Assembly (NCBI RefSeq): GCF_000737715.1
Contig: NZ_JPRN01000008.1
Coordinates: 1-64,000, forward strand
Origin: Chryseobacterium sp. JM1
Lineage (GTDB): Bacteria > Bacteroidota > Bacteroidia > Flavobacteriales > Weeksellaceae
DNA: 64,000 bases
Direction of reading: 5' to 3'
The notes under the pieces are model-generated. The model saw only the letters and a list, made by a program, of their open reading frames with translations, was not told where the DNA came from and did no database searches. Shown piece by piece: positions 17,728-26,949 of the stretch. The translations under genes and the position numbers were made by a program. How positions within the stretch are numbered: position 1 is the stretch's first letter; each line of letters begins with the position of its first letter.

Positions 17728-18231
17728 ATGAGAATTTTTCTATATGCATTGTTATGCTTTCCTCTTTCATTTTTCTCACAGACGACGGCAAAAGTAGTTG
17801 GGATTTCAGATGGAGACACGATCACAGTTTTATTGGACGGGAATGTACAGAAGAAACTTCGGCTGGCTGAAGTGGACTGTCCCGAAAACCGGCAGCCTTT
17901 CGGAAAAAATGCCAAGAAATTTACCTCCGATCAGGTTTTTGCCAAAAAGATCATGTTTACGGAAATGAATAAAGACCGTTATGGCCGTTCAGTGGCAAAG
18001 GTTTACTACGACAACGGAAAATATCTTTCAGCGGAAATTATAAAGGCCGGATATGGCTGGTGGTATTATTCTTATTCCAAAGATGCAGATCTTGGAGTGA
18101 TGCAAACTAAGGCAAAAACAAAAAAACTGGGTTTGTGGCAGGATAAAACTGCCGTTTCACCTTGGGATTTTCGTAAAGAACAGAGGGAAAAGGCGAAACA
18201 GAAGCGTCTTCAGAAGCAGGGTGTGATGTGA
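17728..18231 (+). CDS. Secreted thermonuclease-family nuclease (SNase-like)
   Basis: A 167-residue exported nuclease. The signal peptide (about 1-18) precedes one SNase OB-fold with VVGISDGDTITVLLDG, the catalytic Arg/Glu pair in RLAEVDCPENRQPFG and the second catalytic Arg in MNKDRYGRSVAKV. It hydrolyses DNA/RNA with calcium in characterised relatives. The C-terminus is Lys/Gln-rich. It stands alone and probably acts in nutrient scavenging or extracellular DNA turnover. Confidence 0.9.
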   Translation: MRIFLYALLCFPLSFFSQTTAKVVGISDGDTITVLLDGNVQKKLRLAEVDCPENRQPFGKNAKKFTSDQVFAKKIMFTEMNKDRYGRSVAKVYYDNGKYLSAEIIKAGYGWWYYSYSKDADLGVMQTKAKTKKLGLWQDKTAVSPWDFRKEQREKAKQKRLQKQGVM

Positions 18232-18467
18232 TGATTTGATAATTCGTTGATGAGTCAATGCGATGATTTGTTGATATGTGACTTCAAAAGTACCAGGGAG
18301 CAGCTGATGAAATCTCCGGTAAAACGATCGCTTCATCAAATCAATGAAATTGATTTCCTCTTTGCATTCCTTAAAGTATAAAGTATTACAATTAAACTTT
18401 GCGTGGTAAAAACGCCTTCAATATAGAATCAAATTATTTTCAATCTAATTCAAAAAAGTATAAAATA

Positions 18468-18497
18468 AAACCGCTGCACAAAAATGCAACGGTTTCT
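18468..18497 (-). terminator. Terminator of the 138-residue gene
   Basis: On the minus strand AAACCGTTGCA pairs with TGCAGCGGTTT around a TTTTTG loop, followed by TATTTTA. It is 20 bp past the stop at 18518. Confidence 0.65.
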
Positions 18498-18517
18498 TTA
18501 TAATAAACATGATAAAA

Positions 18518-18934
18518 CTAAGACTCAGCCTTTAACAGTCCGAAACTGGATGTTGCAGGCTCTTTTCCGAAAAGACACGAAAAAATATTCTGAAACTCGT
18601 GGATATACCTGCATCTGATGGAATTTCCATATATTTTCAGGCCTTCCAGGATCTTTTTAGAACTTAAATCAATGTCATATTTGATAAACGCTTCCGGTCT
18701 TTCATAACGAATTCTCTGCTCTGAGCTGTAGGTCCGCAAAAAGCCAAACTTTTCTAGCCATTCTTCAGTGATCTGAATAGGCGTGATAGCATCTGCGGGA
18801 ACTGAAATACTGTGAATGTCATTCTCAATTTTTACAAAATAATCATGGTTTCTGCCATGAAAAATTTCAGTGATCGTATACGTTTGGTTTTTGTATTCAA
18901 CTAAGTTTTTAATTTTAAGATCTGCTGCGTTCAT
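18518..18934 (-). CDS. Conserved hypothetical protein, 138 residues
   Basis: Not recognised as a named family. It has no signal peptide or TM segment. The N-terminal half (MNAADLKIKNLVEYKNQTYTITEIFHGRNH) looks like a small beta-barrel of the kind seen in short phage or plasmid proteins that read parts of their own host. The C-terminal part has YIHEFQNIFSCLFGKEP, a string common in small flavobacterial proteins whose role is unknown. It has its own terminator and no operon partner. Confidence 0.7.
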   Translation of the reverse strand: MNAADLKIKNLVEYKNQTYTITEIFHGRNHDYFVKIENDIHSISVPADAITPIQITEEWLEKFGFLRTYSSEQRIRYERPEAFIKYDIDLSSKKILEGLKIYGNSIRCRYIHEFQNIFSCLFGKEPATSSFGLLKAES

Positions 18935-19138
18935 AATAATGTGAGTTTAGAAAGGTGTGTGGTCCTTAAATACTTGCAAATATTATGCCCTGCATTAGAG
19001 TAAATTGCCTTTGATTTTGAATGTTTTGTTAATTTTTTCTATAAATAATTAATTATATGTTAAAATAATACAGTTTTTTCTTAAAATTAAAGAAAAATAG
19101 AAAATAAAATGTGGTAGTTGTGTGGTATCTGTTGTTTG

Positions 19139-20341
19139 TTAAAGAGCTTTAAAAGTTCCCAAATCTCTGTTTCTTGCCGCAAGTACAAACGAAATTCCAA
19201 TGGAAAATAAAAGCACCATTATAAAAACGGTCCAGGAAAAAGCATGGAGAATATATCCTGTTCCGCTTCCCAGAATGCTGGATCCGAAATAATAAAACAG
19301 CCAATAAATGGAGGTCGCTGACGACTTTCCTTGTTTTGCATGCAGTGCGGTCATTTGGCTTGCCATCGTATGCGCTGCAAAAAAGGCTAAAGTGAATAGC
19401 CCTAGACCGAAAATCACGACATAAATATTCTCCGACAACAGAAACAAAGTACCGGAAAACATAAACAGAACCGATCCTTTCAGAATAAGATTACGGCTGA
19501 ATCTTTTCGAAAGTCTGCTCGTAATCATCGTACCGAATACGCCGAAAATATACATTAAAAATATAAAAGCGATCACAAAATGACTCAACGCAAAAGGCTG
19601 ATCTTCAAGTCTGAAAGTCAGGTAATTATAAACACTTACAAAAGTCCCCATCAGCAAAGCAGCGATGCAGTACAAACGCAGCATATAAGAATCCGTAAGG
19701 AACTTTCTCATCTGTTTGACTTTCAGAGAATAATCCGTTTTCTGGGGATTAAAGAATTTAGAATCGGGAAAGAGTTTCCAGAATATCAGTCCCAGAATCA
19801 GGCTTTCTATCCCTATGATCAGAACAGCATTCCGCCAACCGAATTCCCCGGCTAAGATGGTTGCCAGTATTCTTCCGCTCATACCGCCGATAGTATTTCC
19901 GCTGAGATACATGCTGATGGCCAGGGCAACGACAGAAATATGAACTTCTTCAGTCAGATAAGCGAGTGCCACCGCTGAAACTCCGGAAACGACAAAGCCT
20001 TTTAAAACGCCTGTCGCAATAAGAAGGCTGAGACTTGGCATCCATGCTGAAATAATCGTAAGCAATGCAGATGAAACCAGAGAAAACGTCATCAGTTTTT
20101 TTCTTGAATAACTGTCTGCTTTAAAAGCGAAAAATAAAAGTCCAATGGCCATTCCTATCGTGGAAGAAGAAACCAGAAGAGAACTGTCGCCGGCCGTTGT
20201 TTTGAAATAGTCTGAGACGGTGGGAAGCATCGGCTGAAAAAGATAAAGCTGTGCAAATACGGAAAGTCCCGAAAAGAAAATACAAAGTTTGATATACCGG
20301 AAACGCTGGCTTCCTTTTTCTGCTTTTTCAGATAGATTCAT
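19139..20341 (-). CDS. MFS transporter, 12-TM (YnfM/AraJ-like)
   Basis: Inner-membrane major facilitator of 400 residues with about 12 TM helices. The loop after TM2 contains KADSYSRKKLMTFS (motif A-like) and the second half repeats MITSRLSKRFSRN. The family exports sugars, arabinose-like compounds or drugs. An AraC-type regulator gene with TM helices lies 116 bp upstream on the same strand and is a plausible controller. The substrate cannot be predicted. Confidence 0.88.
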   Translation of the reverse strand: MNLSEKAEKGSQRFRYIKLCIFFSGLSVFAQLYLFQPMLPTVSDYFKTTAGDSSLLVSSSTIGMAIGLLFFAFKADSYSRKKLMTFSLVSSALLTIISAWMPSLSLLIATGVLKGFVVSGVSAVALAYLTEEVHISVVALAISMYLSGNTIGGMSGRILATILAGEFGWRNAVLIIGIESLILGLIFWKLFPDSKFFNPQKTDYSLKVKQMRKFLTDSYMLRLYCIAALLMGTFVSVYNYLTFRLEDQPFALSHFVIAFIFLMYIFGVFGTMITSRLSKRFSRNLILKGSVLFMFSGTLFLLSENIYVVIFGLGLFTLAFFAAHTMASQMTALHAKQGKSSATSIYWLFYYFGSSILGSGTGYILHAFSWTVFIMVLLFSIGISFVLAARNRDLGTFKAL

Positions 20342-20457
20342 GATTTTGTACGATTAAAAACGCTGAGGTTTTTATAGAAATTAATGTACCGTAAAGTTCA
20401 TGATATTTTTTCAATTCTGAAAACGCTTTATTCAATCAGGTTTATTGGCAAAACCGA

Positions 20458-21420
20458 TCATTGCTGCATTCTGCTGATGTATTCTGAAGGGGTGCTTCCT
20501 TCGATCTGTTTAAAAACCCGGTTAAAGGTAGACTGGTTTGAAAATCCGGCTTCGGTGTAGATATACATTAAAGTCACACGTTCCAGATCATTTTCATCCA
20601 GAAGCTTTTTAACACAGTTGATTCTGTAAAGATTAAGATAATTATTGAAATTAGGGAAACCTTTATACCGTATCGATTTGGAAATATAACTGCTGTTCAC
20701 GCCCATTTCTGCGGATAATTTGGAAATATTGAAATTCACATCCTTATAGAAATGTTTCTCATTCATCATGTGTTCAATCTTTCCAAACAATTCTTCTGAA
20801 AAGCTTTCTTTTTCTACAGGAAGCATTGTTGTTTTAAGATCTGTCTGCAGCGTTTCCTCGATTTCATTATAAATTTCCACACGTCTGATCTTGTCCTTAA
20901 AGTAGAGCAGGAGTGCTATGACGGCTACATTAGAGATCATGAGCACAGTATCGGTCATTTTCACATCTTCAGGGCTGTGTTTTGGAAAATTGAAATCAAA
21001 ATTATTAGAAATCAGATATCCTAAGACGATATTGAAAAGCACAAAAATGAAATAGAATAAAACATACTTTCTTGCGAGAAAAACATAGGCTCCCAGAAGA
21101 ATAGGAATCAGCCAGACAAAGCTCGCCACAGAATTATTCCAGAAAGCCAGCATAATGTAAAAATTGTAAAAGGAAGCAGCAATCATATAGGTGTGAATCA
21201 ATACTTCCACCGAGTAACTTTTGCGGACAATAATATACGTGTAGACCATGAAAAACAATCCGCCATACAGATATCGGGACATGGTTTTGTCCGGAATGAT
21301 AAAAGTGTAGATCAAAGCAAATACAGAAAGAATGATGGCCATCAGAATCATATAATAATGGATCAGCTGTCTTTTGTAATGTTCAATTCTTTCAGTCTTG
21401 ATGTTATAAGTGGTTGCCAT
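20458..21420 (-). CDS. Membrane-anchored AraC-family regulator
   Basis: About 320 residues from the ATG at 21420 (MATTYN). An 11-residue upstream extension would need a TTG start. Six to seven predicted TM helices fill residues about 20-195 and end in a helical linker. An AraC-type DNA-binding domain follows (about 225-318) with NISKLSAEMGVNSSYISKSIR and MYIYTEAGFSNQSTFNRVFKQIEGSTPSEY. This architecture, a membrane sensor joined to an AraC domain, is frequent in Bacteroidota. It is probably cotranscribed with or controls the MFS gene downstream. Confidence 0.88.
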   Translation of the reverse strand: MATTYNIKTERIEHYKRQLIHYYMILMAIILSVFALIYTFIIPDKTMSRYLYGGLFFMVYTYIIVRKSYSVEVLIHTYMIAASFYNFYIMLAFWNNSVASFVWLIPILLGAYVFLARKYVLFYFIFVLFNIVLGYLISNNFDFNFPKHSPEDVKMTDTVLMISNVAVIALLLYFKDKIRRVEIYNEIEETLQTDLKTTMLPVEKESFSEELFGKIEHMMNEKHFYKDVNFNISKLSAEMGVNSSYISKSIRYKGFPNFNNYLNLYRINCVKKLLDENDLERVTLMYIYTEAGFSNQSTFNRVFKQIEGSTPSEYISRMQQ

Positions 21421-21692
21421 TTGTGTTTCGAAGATAATTAGATTCCGTTTCAATATCTACATGAGCAGTCAATATCAGGAAATGACTGGTTTAAGTATTT
21501 GTTTTTTAAGTATTTGTGTTTTTTAAGCCGTTTCCGGTTTTTCATTGATTATTTATAAAATTGATTTATTCCTGCGGATAACTTTGCCATCAGATCAATT
21601 GCCCAAACAGTCGTCACAACTCACTCTGTATCTGCCAAAATAATGATCTGAAATGGTTATGCCTTATCAATAAAAAACAAATATAATCAAAA

Positions 21693-22541
21693 ATGAAGAA
21701 AATTAAATTATCTCTTTGGAGTCTGGCTCTGACTCTTATTTCCAGTACTGTTTTAGCTCAGGTTGGCATCAATACAGAGTCTCCTAAAGCTACACTCCAT
21801 GTAGCAGGAAAACCCGATATAGCTAATGTAGCAGATGGAGTAATTGCCCCAAGAATGACCGGAAATCAGCTTAAAGCTAAAGATGACGTATATCTTGCAG
21901 ATCAGACCGGAGCATTGGTCTATGTCACTCAGGCTGTAACGACGGCTTCTGTAAAAACAGCAAAAGTAGATAAAGCCGGATATTATATGTTCAATGGTGA
22001 AACCTGGAAATTTGCGTTTGGAGGAAGTAATGATGACATCGTAATAGGGGAGTTGGTGTATTATCATGGCAGTATCCCGGCATCCACTTCAGGAACGAAT
22101 ATTCTGGCCAGTACTTATCTTTCGGATCTTCCGGTTTTAGGTGGTGTGTTAAGGCTGGATGCGCAGTTTGACGGAAATTCATCTATAACAGGTGCTGCGA
22201 CTACATTTAACCCGCGTCTTTATAATGTAGGTACTTCAGATATTAAGATCTGGGTTTCTGAGATGTCTACGCATACCGGAGATTCAGATAACGGGAATAT
22301 CAAACTTTCACCAGGTACTTTCAGGCAGTTTGATGACGGAGTTTATCTTACACAGACGCACAATGAGACGGTGACTTTTGATATAACTATACAGGAACCG
22401 GAACCAAGATGGTACAGAGTATATTATGCATTCCGTGTAGATAATAAATCTACAGCAGGATCGAGTAATACAACGACTACAGATCCAAATACAGCGGACA
22501 ATACCAGAGAATTATTTTTATCAGTTCAGAGACTGTACTAA
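21693..22541 (+). CDS. Secreted surface protein, chryseobacterial type
   Basis: A 282-residue exported protein with signal peptide (about 1-22, ending TVLAQ) followed by VGINTESPKATLHVAGKPD, a segment very common at the N-terminus of Chryseobacterium and Flavobacterium surface proteins and resembling phage tail-fibre collars. The next residues (GVIAPRMTGNQLKAKDDVY) also belong to that module. The rest is beta-rich and Thr/Ser/Asp-rich with no recognised enzyme motif and no visible T9SS C-terminal signal. Monocistronic, followed by a strong terminator at 22650. Confidence 0.8.
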   Translation: MKKIKLSLWSLALTLISSTVLAQVGINTESPKATLHVAGKPDIANVADGVIAPRMTGNQLKAKDDVYLADQTGALVYVTQAVTTASVKTAKVDKAGYYMFNGETWKFAFGGSNDDIVIGELVYYHGSIPASTSGTNILASTYLSDLPVLGGVLRLDAQFDGNSSITGAATTFNPRLYNVGTSDIKIWVSEMSTHTGDSDNGNIKLSPGTFRQFDDGVYLTQTHNETVTFDITIQEPEPRWYRVYYAFRVDNKSTAGSSNTTTTDPNTADNTRELFLSVQRLY

Positions 22542-22649
22542 TGATCATTTGCACGTCCGATTCTAAAAACACTGCACTAACGATAGAAAATATTTGTAAA
22601 ATATTTCAGAACTGACGGAAATGTCAGAACTGTAACTTTTCTTTGTACC

Positions 22650-22690
22650 GGGACCGGATTTCTCATGAGATATTCCGGTCCCAATTTTTT
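22650..22690 (+). terminator. Strong terminator after the secreted protein gene
   Basis: Nine-bp perfect stem GGGACCGGA / TCCGGTCCC, followed by AATTTTTT. It sits between the secreted protein gene and the convergent response regulator gene. Confidence 0.85.
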
Positions 22691-22711
22691 AACTCTTGAT
22701 TTTCTGATAGA

Positions 22712-23323
22712 TTAATGCATCATTTCATGCACTTTGATCAGTTCTGCAATATTGCTGATGTTCAGTTTTTGGAAAATTCTTTTTTTATAAGTACTCACAG
22801 TAGACATCTGGATATCGAGCTTGTTTCCGATTTCAAGGTTTCCATTGCCGCTTGCCAGCAGTTTAAAGATCTCATATTCGCGGGTTGACAGCTTTTCAGC
22901 AGGATTGCTCTTTTTATTCTGGATAATAAGCCCAATCAGTTCACCAGGATAATAGTATCCCTTTTCAATAACGGACTTTACAGCTTCTCTGATCTCTTCC
23001 TCACTGCTTTGCTTGCTGAGATAACCTTCAGCACCTTCCCTGATATATTGGATAGCAACGTTTTTATCATGCCCTGAAAATATAAGGATTTTCAGGCTTT
23101 CCTGTATGTTTTTAAGTTCAGTGACCATTTTCTTGTACTGAGTTCCGGGCATATCAATATCCAGAAGAATCAGGTCATAATGGCGCTCAGACAAATGTTT
23201 CTGTACCTGTTCATAATTTTCTGCAAAATCTATGGTAAGCTTTGGATAAGCGGACTCTAACACTAAAGCAGTTCCTGCTCTTACGACATAGTGGTCATCA
23301 GCAATTAAGATTCGTTCATTCAT
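22712..23323 (-). CDS. NarL/FixJ-type response regulator
   Basis: A 203-residue regulator. The receiver has ILIADDHYVVR, phospho-acceptor Asp in DLILLDIDMPG (about residue 56) and Lys in AEGYLSKQSSEEE. The LuxR-type HTH is in LSTREYEIFKLLASGNGNLEIGNKLDIQMSTVSTYKKRIFQKL. It overlaps the preceding ORF by 4 bp (ATGA), the coupling usual for kinase-regulator pairs. Since the kinase ORF looks degenerate, its phosphodonor may come from elsewhere. Confidence 0.93.
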   Translation of the reverse strand: MNERILIADDHYVVRAGTALVLESAYPKLTIDFAENYEQVQKHLSERHYDLILLDIDMPGTQYKKMVTELKNIQESLKILIFSGHDKNVAIQYIREGAEGYLSKQSSEEEIREAVKSVIEKGYYYPGELIGLIIQNKKSNPAEKLSTREYEIFKLLASGNGNLEIGNKLDIQMSTVSTYKKRIFQKLNISNIAELIKVHEMMH

Positions 23324-23751
23324 AAAAAATTGGCTTTAATAAGAGTAATTTCAACGATAGTTTCAGCGGAGTGATGAGGCCTGAAATTAATTTTCGCATT
23401 AATTTTTTTGACCAGATGAATGACTCTATACAGCCTAAGACTTTTCCTGTTCAAATAAGAATTTTTATGCTTTGGATTGTTAGACAGGCTGTTGTAGTCA
23501 CGGACCTGCTCAGCAGGCGTTTTCGCTCCCTTATCGGCGGTTATTATAATTAGTTTTTGATGGTTTTTAATGATATTGAAGGCTGGTACGACCGCTTTAG
23601 CCAGGTCAGGCATATAACTATAATGGTCTGCAGCAATGGTTTTTGCTTTCTTTTGCAAAAATCCGTTGCCGTTATCATGTCCCGTGGAAGTATGACGCTG
23701 TCTGAAAATGTCCGGAAACAAAATGACAGAAAACAATGTCCAAGCCTTCAT
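23320..23751 (-). pseudogene. Remnant or degenerate histidine kinase
   Basis: A 143-residue ORF coupled by a 4-bp overlap to the response regulator. Its C-terminal 45 residues resemble the end of a HATPase domain: RLYRVIHLVKKINAKINFR followed by VEITL. Further up, PAFNIIKN resembles an N-box, ITADKGAKTPAEQ a D-x-G box, and GHDNGNGFLQ a HisKA_3 HDxxG box. The lid glycines are lost (SLRL where GLGL is expected), spacing between boxes is too short, and 836 bp of non-coding DNA lies upstream. I infer a decayed kinase with deletions. Alternatively it is a divergent short partner protein. Confidence 0.45.
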
Positions 23752-24394
23752 AACTGTATAAAATGATCTATGTTTTCCGGATGATTAGGACGGAAGTTTA
23801 TTAATAATAGTCATTGTACAAGCCGAAGTTTTTTTAAGTGATGGGAATAACTGAATATATTTTTCTTTCATTAAATATTTTAGCGTTATGTGTTTTTGTT
23901 TTTAAACAGATTTGGATTATGGTGTAAAATTAGTGATTTTATACGCATAAATTATCATACTCTGAGATAATTTGACAACGATTTTATCTATCATACAGAC
24001 GGATATCATCATAAGTCTGTAGATTTTATTCTACATATAGTGAAATATTGTTCTACGTGTTTTATTTTGCTAAGAGATTGAGGATTTTTATTTTTGGACC
24101 GCGGCTTTACAAATTCAGAATTTTAGATTTTTATTGAATTGACATAACCAGTCAGATGAATTCTAAAAGCACAGATGCAATGGCTGAATGACTTGTTCCC
24201 TCATATGATTTCAGCCTTTTAGATCTGAAGAGAAAACAGTTTCATCGCAGCATGAATCTTTTTTTAGTTTGAGCTTTATACATGCCTTTTTATACTCTAA
24301 TCAGTCCGGAATGCTTTTAAGTGTCCCGGATTTTCTGCGCTCAAATTTTCATATCAAACGCAAAAATTGTAGATTAAACAAAGCTAATCAGCTC

Positions 24395-24475
24395 TCGCAG
24401 ATGATACGGATAGAGCAGATTAATAAAAGTAAAAATCTGCATCATCTGCATCATCTGTGTAATCTGTGTGAAAAA
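24395..24475 (+). repeat. Dispersed repeat R1 (CTCGCAGATGAT type)
   Basis: Starts ctctcgcagatgatacggat and continues with agcagattaat and three near-direct units (atctgcatc, atctgcatc, atctgtgta, atctgtgtg). The same motif is found at about 113-160, 38535-38605, 50333-50380, 50594-50640 and 52545-52575. Confidence 0.7.
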
Positions 24476-24530
24476 AATTATTACCTGTCATTCATCTTTT
24501 CCATTGTATTTGAATTAAATTAAAACAAAA

Positions 24531-24549
24531 ACCTCCCAAAGTGGGAGGT
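24531..24549 (-). terminator. Terminator of the DUF1349 gene
   Basis: ACCTCCCA / TGGGAGGT style stem (CCTCCCaaagtGGGAGG), followed on the minus strand by TTTTTGTTTT. It lies 40 bp beyond the stop at 24589. Confidence 0.85.
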
Positions 24550-24588
24550 GAATAAAAATTGACTGTATATTGAATAAAGATTCAATCG

Positions 24589-25236
24589 CTATTGATTGTT
24601 TTCAAGCCATTTCAGCCTGCGTTGGTCGGGAAGGTGTTTTACTTTGAAACCTTCAAAAACTGCTGTAAAGCCGTTTCCGTCCGGACATGCCGCCATTAAG
24701 CCTACCATCACCGGAGTATTGTCCTGAAGATAGGCGTTGCGCATCATCGTATAATTTTTGTCATCAAAAGAATAGAATACTTCCACAGCATCAAGCCTCC
24801 GCACTGCTTTGATCCAGACGGCAGACGGGATTTTGTCTAATGTAATGACGCTCCAGTCACTGGTTCCATGGGTAACGACGGTGCTGAGATTGTATTTTCC
24901 GTCTACGAATTCGATACCGGCTTTTATGTAGTTTTTTTCATCTGTTCTCAGCATGAGCCCCATCTGGTCAAATCTGGCTTTGTAATTGCCGCTGATTTTT
25001 ACTTTGGCTTCAAATTCTCCACCGTAAGTGGTATAGTAAAAGGGAGCATCATCTACTGTAAATCCATAATGGGAAATTCTCCAGTAATCACTCTGCGGAG
25101 TGACGGACATCGATAAACTGTTGTTTTTGATCTCCCATTTTTCAGGTTCATTAAACCAATTCATCTTTTCCAATGTCTGTGCAAAGGCTGTCTGGACTGA
25201 TAAAACAGCACAGAAGCTTAAAACGATTCTCTTCAT
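24589..25236 (-). CDS. Exported DUF1349 (concanavalin-like) protein
   Basis: About 215 residues from the ATG at 25236. The ORF continues 54 codons further upstream into the divergent promoter, but that part lacks protein character. The signal peptide MKRIVLSFCAVLSVQTAFAQ is followed by a beta-sandwich of the DUF1349 family, with GGEFEAKVKISGNYKARFDQMGLMLRTDEKNYIKAGIEF and a later WIKAVRRLDAVEVFYSFDDKNY. The family is related to regulators of sucrose/xylan use (YybT/YesU-like folds) and often binds carbohydrate. It is divergent from a LuxR-type regulator at 25319. Confidence 0.85.
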   Translation of the reverse strand: MKRIVLSFCAVLSVQTAFAQTLEKMNWFNEPEKWEIKNNSLSMSVTPQSDYWRISHYGFTVDDAPFYYTTYGGEFEAKVKISGNYKARFDQMGLMLRTDEKNYIKAGIEFVDGKYNLSTVVTHGTSDWSVITLDKIPSAVWIKAVRRLDAVEVFYSFDDKNYTMMRNAYLQDNTPVMVGLMAACPDGNGFTAVFEGFKVKHLPDQRRLKWLENNQ

Positions 25237-25268
25237 TCTCTTTAGCTGGGCGTAAATTATTACTTTAG

Positions 25269-25276
25269 CAAAAGTA
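25269..25276 (-). promoter_or_regulatory. -7 promoter element of the DUF1349 gene
   Basis: Minus strand TACTTTTG, a full match to TAnnTTTG, 33 bp upstream of the ATG at 25236. It supports the short start chosen for that gene. Confidence 0.6.
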
Positions 25277-25318
25277 AAACTAAACCTATATTCCGCCAAT
25301 ACTGATAAATAACCATTT

Positions 25319-26062
25319 ATGGAGATCATAGACAAACTGAACAGTCGCCTTCTGGATAAAACGGCCGGAAAATGCCAACTTGATATAGAAGTGTACAAGC
25401 AGAGGGCATTGGTGTATATGCAGATGGAAGGGGCAGTCTCGGTCTTGAGCGATATGCAGGCTGATAAGAGCTATGTGTACAAATCGAAGGCTGCACTGGA
25501 ACTGGGTTTGAGTATGGAAGAAAATCCTGCAGAAATCAATTCCATCTGGGAAGAAGAGATTATTAAGAAGATCCACCCGGACGATCGTCTTAAAAAGTAC
25601 ATCCATGAACTGAGGTTTTACGAACTGATGGATTCTCTGGATCCGGAACTCCGTGCAGACTACTGTGTCCTTTCAAAAATCAGGATGAAAGACAAAAATG
25701 ATGAATACAGGCTGGTGAAACACCGTATGTTCTACGTCTATTCACCAGATAACGGGAAGCTGAGATTTGCGCTTTGTCTTTATCATACGGCACTGGTTCA
25801 GACACAGCCGCTGATTTCGGATTTTATGATCATTAATACCACCAAAGGAGAAGTGATGGTAAAAGAGAAACTGGATTATCAGAATATTTTATCCAAAAGA
25901 GAACTGGAAATTTTAAAATATATAGGGGAGGGCTATGCCAGTAAAGAGATTGCGGAATTTCTTTCAATAAGTATCAATACGGTAAGCAGACACCGCCAGA
26001 ATATCCTTGAAAAGCTGAAAGTGAAAAATTCCGTGCAAGCTTTTAAAGACAGTTTTCATTAA
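25319..26062 (+). CDS. LuxR-type regulator with PAS-like N-terminal domain
   Basis: A 247-residue protein lacking a receiver domain. The N-terminal ~170 residues have PAS-fold character (IWEEEIIKKIHPDDRLKKYIHELRFYELM and KDKNDEYRLVKHRMFYVYSPD). The C-terminal GerE/LuxR HTH is LSKRELEILKYIGEGYASKEIAEFLSISINTVSRHRQNI. Such PAS-LuxR regulators are numerous in Chryseobacterium. It is divergent from the DUF1349 gene and 112 bp upstream of an AraC-type gene. The sensed ligand is unknown. Confidence 0.88.
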   Translation: MEIIDKLNSRLLDKTAGKCQLDIEVYKQRALVYMQMEGAVSVLSDMQADKSYVYKSKAALELGLSMEENPAEINSIWEEEIIKKIHPDDRLKKYIHELRFYELMDSLDPELRADYCVLSKIRMKDKNDEYRLVKHRMFYVYSPDNGKLRFALCLYHTALVQTQPLISDFMIINTTKGEVMVKEKLDYQNILSKRELEILKYIGEGYASKEIAEFLSISINTVSRHRQNILEKLKVKNSVQAFKDSFH

Positions 26063-26173
26063 GCACTGAGCAGAGGCTTGTTTTAAGTATCCGAAAAGTT
26101 CACCATGCTTTTTTTATTCTTATCTTTAAATTTATAGATTAATATTTTACTATAAACCAATGATGATAACGAA

Positions 26174-26530
26174 ATGAAAAGAAGCGAAGAGATAACGATG
26201 CGGTATTTTGCTTTTCTGGATAAACATATTCAGGAAGTGCTTTCCGGATCGGTTCCTGAATTTATGGAGCTTAATGAAATTGCCCGATACCTTGCTGTTT
26301 CCCATACCCATCTTACGGATACCATCAAAAAAGAGAAAGGCCAGCATCCCTGTTACTTTTATGATGAGAAAATCATCCATGAAGCCAAGATGATGATCAA
26401 AGATTCAAACCATTCTATCGCAGAAATTGCGAGGGTGTTTACTTATGATCCGTCCAACTTTTCCAAGTTCTTTAAAAAGATGACGGGTACCACACCGGGA
26501 GCATTCCGGAAGAAGAATAAAACGATCTGA
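26174..26530 (+). CDS. Stand-alone AraC-type DNA-binding protein
   Basis: A 118-residue protein consisting almost only of an AraC HTH domain: LNEIARYLAVSHTHLTDTIKKEKGQHPCYFYDEKI and SIAEIARVFTYDPSNFSKFFKKMTGTTPGAFRKK. It lacks a sensor domain, like MarA/SoxS-type regulators whose level sets activity. It lies 112 bp after the LuxR-type gene and is followed by a clear terminator. Confidence 0.88.
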   Translation: MKRSEEITMRYFAFLDKHIQEVLSGSVPEFMELNEIARYLAVSHTHLTDTIKKEKGQHPCYFYDEKIIHEAKMMIKDSNHSIAEIARVFTYDPSNFSKFFKKMTGTTPGAFRKKNKTI

Positions 26531-26657
26531 TGAAAATTCTGTCAAAATTTTAATAAACCCCATAAAAGAAGTGACCAAAAGGCTTTCTTTAGCTGGGTGA
26601 TTTTAAGAAATTTTAACACCTAAAGATTGATTTTAAAAAATAATATTTTAATAATGA

Positions 26658-26690
26658 GACAATTGTGAAAACAATTGTCTTTTTTTTGTG
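26658..26690 (+). terminator. Terminator after the AraC-type gene
   Basis: Perfect stem GACAATTGT / ACAATTGTC with a GAAA tetraloop, followed by TTTTTTTTG. Confidence 0.9.
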
Positions 26691-26949
26691 ATTTATATAT
26701 GAATAGTGATTTATTGTTGTCTTTTTTTTGTTAAATTTAGGTTCAGTAAAAAAATATCCAACCATTGAAACATGCAATAAATGTATTGATAAATAAAGTA
26801 ATTTGATTATCAGATCATAAGGTCAAATGTCTTATATACTGGATAATATTTAATATAATAGATAGATTTTACAAGCTTTAAATAATCATATATTTGTTTC
26901 TTCAAACAACTAACATAAACACTAACAACTAACACTAACAACATTAAGG
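26691..26949 (+). other. Leader of the alpha-oxoamine synthase gene
   Basis: AT-rich 260 bp without ORF. The last 45 bp before the ATG carry near-perfect repeats of the unit ACTAACA (cactaacaactaacactaacaac) and then AAGGATG, a rare Shine-Dalgarno-like AAGGA close to the start codon. Confidence 0.45.

Larger units (their letters stand above)
23752..24588. other. Gene-free AT-rich stretch (837 bp)
   Basis: No convincing ORF on either strand. It contains a partial R1 repeat near 24395-24475 (ctcgcagatgatacgg and three ATCTG-type units) and, at its right end, the terminator of the DUF1349 gene. The region upstream of the degenerate kinase may be eroded kinase sequence, but I could not follow a reading frame. 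Confidence 0.5.

Noticed and set aside
24269..24523. 84-residue ORF in the gap before the DUF1349 gene
   Set aside because: It overlaps the R1 repeat and encodes His/Leu-rich low-complexity sequence derived from it.
25237..25398. Extension of the DUF1349 protein by 54 residues
   Set aside because: It runs through the TACTTTTG promoter and the divergent regulator start; a perfect signal peptide begins at the internal ATG.
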